The translations under genes were made by a program, and so were the position numbers. DNA of 59,410 nt from JASTVH01 sp042862465 (GTDB lineage Bacteria; Pseudomonadota; Gammaproteobacteria; Pseudomonadales; Oleiphilaceae), in assembly GCA_042862465.1 (NCBI GenBank), contig JASTVH010000015.1, forward strand, positions 1-59,410. Reading direction: 5' to 3'. The notes beneath the pieces are model-generated. The model did not search any database, had not been told where the DNA came from, and saw only the letters and a list, made by a program, of their open reading frames with translations. Positions 57,332 through 59,410 of the stretch are shown here, piece by piece (positions within the stretch are counted from its first letter, which is position 1; every line of letters begins with the position of its first letter).

Positions 57332-57574
57332 CGGTTCGGTCGTGCCTTCATTCGTCTGGGCTTTTAGCAAGCGCTTCCTGGAGTCGCCGAGTCTAACGTT
57401 CCCGTATGACAGGTTCGAGTCCCGGAACGTGAAATTTTGCTCAGGTTTTTTTACTCCTGTGCCGGGAACTTTTTGTCAGGTCCCCCCAACATATATAGCA
57501 GACTGGAGCGGGACGGCGCGCCGGAAGCTGCAGACTGTTACAATTTCCTTTTTATCGCTGTAGCGGGAGTTGGC

Positions 57575-58240
57575 ATGCAAGAAGCCGTGGTGGTGATCTA
57601 CTCGGGCGGGATGGATTCGTTCACCCTGTTGCACAAGGCGCGCGCCGAAGGCTATCGGGTGCTCGCCCTGTCTTTCAACTACGGTCAGCGGCACGTGCGT
57701 GAGCTGGACTGTGCCCGAGCGGTTTGCCAGGAGCTGGACATTCCCCATCAGGTGGTGGACATCACCGCCATCCATGGCCTGCTGGGCGGCTCGGCCCTCA
57801 CCGACGAGATCGAGGTGCCGGAAGGCCATTATGCCGATGCCAACATGAAGACCACGGTGGTCCCCAACCGCAACATGATCCTGTTGTCCCTCGCCATCGG
57901 CCACGCGGTTGCCGAGGGCGCCCAGGCGGTCTGGTATGGCGCCCACGGCGGGGATCATGCCATCTATCCCGATTGCCGTCCGGCCTTCATCGAGGCCATG
58001 GACCGGGTGAGCCGGATCGCCAATTATGAGCCGGTTCGGGTGGAGGCGCCTTTCATGGCGATGGACAAGGGCCAGATCCTCGGGGAAGGCCTGGCCCTCG
58101 GCCTCGACTACAGCCAGACCTGGACCTGCTACAACGGTCGTGACCAGGCCTGCGGCCGGTGCGGGGCCTGTGTCGAGCGTCTGGAAGCCTTTGCCAGCCA
58201 GGGCCGCACCGATCCGCTACCCTACGAAACCACGGAGTAA
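57575..58240 (+). CDS. queC: 7-cyano-7-deazaguanine synthase QueC
   Basis: 221 aa; the frame is open from 57437, but the ATG at 57575 has GCGGGAG upstream and gives the usual length. ATP-binding PP-loop SGGMDS at 10-15. The zinc site is in the C-terminal CYNGRDQACGRCGACVERL. It makes preQ0 from 7-carboxy-7-deazaguanine using ATP and ammonia, in the queuosine pathway. Five bases separate it from queE. Confidence 0.95.
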   Translation: MQEAVVVIYSGGMDSFTLLHKARAEGYRVLALSFNYGQRHVRELDCARAVCQELDIPHQVVDITAIHGLLGGSALTDEIEVPEGHYADANMKTTVVPNRNMILLSLAIGHAVAEGAQAVWYGAHGGDHAIYPDCRPAFIEAMDRVSRIANYEPVRVEAPFMAMDKGQILGEGLALGLDYSQTWTCYNGRDQACGRCGACVERLEAFASQGRTDPLPYETTE

Positions 58241-58244
58241 GCCG

Positions 58245-58901
58245 ATGTACCGTGTGAAGGAAGCGTTCTACACGCTGCAGGGCGAAGGGGCCCAGGCGGG
58301 CCGGGCGGCGGTGTTCTGCCGTTTCAGCAAGTGCAACCTGTGGACCGGCCGGGAAAAGGACCGGGCCAGGGCCGTGTGTGATTTCTGCGACACGGATTTT
58401 GTCGGCACCGACGGACAGAACGGGGGCCGCTTTGCTACGGCGACCGCCCTGGCCCGGCATATCGCCACGCTGTGGCCCCATGAAGCGGGCCGTCCCTACG
58501 TGGTCTGTACCGGCGGCGAGCCCCTGTTACAGCTGGATGGTCCCCTGATCGAGGCGTTTCACGACGAGGGTTTTGAGGTGGGTGTGGAAACCAATGGCAC
58601 CCTGCCCGCACCGCCCGGCATCGACTGGCTCTGCGTCAGCCCCAAGGCGGATGCCGAAGTGGTGATCGACCGCTGCGATGAGCTCAAGCTGGTCTACCCG
58701 CAAGCCAAGGCACCGCCGGAGCGCTTCAGTAAGATCGAGGCGAGCCATTATTTCCTCTCGCCCATGGCCTCGCCGCTTGCGCCGGCAGAGGGGGATGACC
58801 CGGTGAAGTGGGAAAATACGCGCAAGGCGGTGGATTATTGTCTCAGCCATCCACAGTGGCGACTGACGTTGCAGATGCACAAGTTGGTGGGGATTGATTG
58901 A
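58245..58901 (+). CDS. queE: 7-carboxy-7-deazaguanine synthase QueE
   Basis: 218 aa radical SAM enzyme. The cluster Cys residues are spaced C-x14-C-x2-C (KCNLW to VCDFC), the longer spacing used by one QueE branch instead of C-x3-C-x2-C. The SAM-site motif VCTGGEPLLQ follows. It turns 6-carboxytetrahydropterin into 7-carboxy-7-deazaguanine for QueC. The ATG at 58245 follows the queC stop by four bases. Confidence 0.94.
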   Translation: MYRVKEAFYTLQGEGAQAGRAAVFCRFSKCNLWTGREKDRARAVCDFCDTDFVGTDGQNGGRFATATALARHIATLWPHEAGRPYVVCTGGEPLLQLDGPLIEAFHDEGFEVGVETNGTLPAPPGIDWLCVSPKADAEVVIDRCDELKLVYPQAKAPPERFSKIEASHYFLSPMASPLAPAEGDDPVKWENTRKAVDYCLSHPQWRLTLQMHKLVGID

Positions 58902-58904
58902 GCG

Positions 58905-59276
58905 CTAACCGTCCGACACCCGATCGAGCAAATGATCCAATGTCTCCCCATAGGCCGGCGCAAAGTGCTCCAGGAAATACCCCACCTCCGGCAGGGGATC
59001 GGCTTCCAGCCGCTGTCTTAGCTGCTGGGCCGCCTGTTCGAATTCGCGGTTGCCGGCGCGCAGTTCCGCCTCGCATTTGAGGTAGGCGGACAGGCGGTCC
59101 GCCGCCTTGATCAGCTGGGCCACCTCCGGGTCCCAGTGGGTTTCCTCCAGATAGGGCGACAGGGCATCGCGCAGACCTTCCGGCAGCAGCCCCAGCAGTT
59201 CGCTCTGGGCCTTGTGCTCCACATCCCCGAACGCCTCGCGCATCACCCTGGAATAGTATTTGACCGGTGTCGGCAT
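58905..59276 (-). pseudogene. yfbR: C-terminal remnant of YfbR-like 5'-deoxynucleotidase
   Basis: 123 aa, against about 195-200 for full-length YfbR. It begins exactly where the family reads GDxPTPVKY (here GDMPTPVKYYS) and runs through KAADRLSAYLKCEAEL to the normal end. Upstream in the same frame only about 17 non-homologous codons are open before a TGA, in AT-rich DNA. The N-terminal half with the HD metal residues (His33, His68, Asp69 in E. coli) is absent, so no nucleotidase activity is expected. Truncation by insertion or rearrangement near 59285 is likely. Confidence 0.75.
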
Positions 59277-59410
59277 GTCGCCCTTATTTCTAAAACTAAG
59301 AAGCGGAACAATTGACAGTTTCTTTCAGTTAGCCGTATTCAGGGGCGCTCCAGAATACAATTCTAAGCACCATAGCCTTGATATGTAAAAAATGTCAGAA
59401 AAGTACGACT

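Noticed and set aside
57396..57430. tRNA-like T-arm (GGTTCGAGTCCC) flanked by ACGTTCC/GGAACGT
   Set aside because: The T-stem does not pair, and no anticodon or D-arm fits upstream. It is a 7-bp inverted repeat with a chance T-loop match.
1..59410. CRISPR array or prophage
   Set aside because: No regularly spaced repeats with spacers, and no phage structural, lysis or integrase genes were seen.

Overview
The window looks like a chromosomal segment of a free-living, GC-rich, aerobic gammaproteobacterium, perhaps related to Marinobacter, Alcanivorax or Ectothiorhodospira types. The genus is not resolved. Evidence for this is the RecBCD enzyme, an aa3-type cytochrome c oxidase operon with its heme A and SURF1/SCO assembly genes, a DUF2909 twin-membrane gene beside the oxidase genes, QueC/QueE, HrpB, MtfA, a PEP-CTERM protein and several EAL proteins. 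No rRNA, tRNA, CRISPR array or intact IS element was recognised.

Layout. 1-6400 is a visibly AT-richer accessory island. It carries hypothetical membrane proteins, a REP-associated tyrosine transposase (RAYT), many degenerate copies of a short repeat (core AATARATCTGTCCYGGTTTT) and an uncharacterised three-gene operon led by a TIGR04255-type protein. 6440-16488 is recC-recB-recD on the minus strand, with a BrnT/BrnA toxin-antitoxin pair and a 360-bp repeat-filled spacer between recC and recB. 16583-23040 holds a periplasmic binding protein-like gene, DoxX, a flavin monooxygenase, a LuxR-type regulator, a lipoprotein and a PEP-CTERM protein. 23200-28418 is a compact minus-strand operon: an unknown protein behind a six-codon leader, an amicyanin-like cupredoxin, a membrane sensor with degenerate GGDEF and intact EAL, a DUF3034 protein and a lipoprotein truncated hemoglobin. 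A frameshifted hemoglobin relic follows it. 28637-29941 is a MATE transporter.

30052-38674 is the respiratory block: coxB, coxA, coxC, DUF2909 (opposite strand), surf1, a SCO/thioredoxin-like protein, ctaA, ctaB and SCO. No ctaG/cox11 lies between coxA and coxC. 38685-50283 is mostly housekeeping or scattered genes: hrpB, a TPR protein, mtfA, an alpha/beta hydrolase, a 52-aa gene with its own promoter, a UDG-fold protein, a large PAS-GAF-GGDEF-EAL protein, a beta-lactamase-like hydrolase and two small unknowns. 50314-56117 has a lipoprotein divergent from a signalling cassette (7TM hybrid histidine kinase with two receivers and an HPt, a membrane protein, a CheY-like receiver). 56159-59276 has a small basic protein, a possible 31-37-aa peptide gene with a strong terminator, an exonuclease, queC, queE and the C-terminal remnant of yfbR.

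Repeat biology recurs throughout. Three palindromic families (RAYT-type, GGGGACAGAATT-N-AATTCTGTCCCC, and paired GTCATNCCCGCGNAGGCGGG hairpins) sit at gene 3' ends, and several genes take their stop codon from a repeat. The best candidates for an undescribed system are the cupredoxin/EAL/DUF3034/hemoglobin operon and the TIGR04255-led operon in the island.
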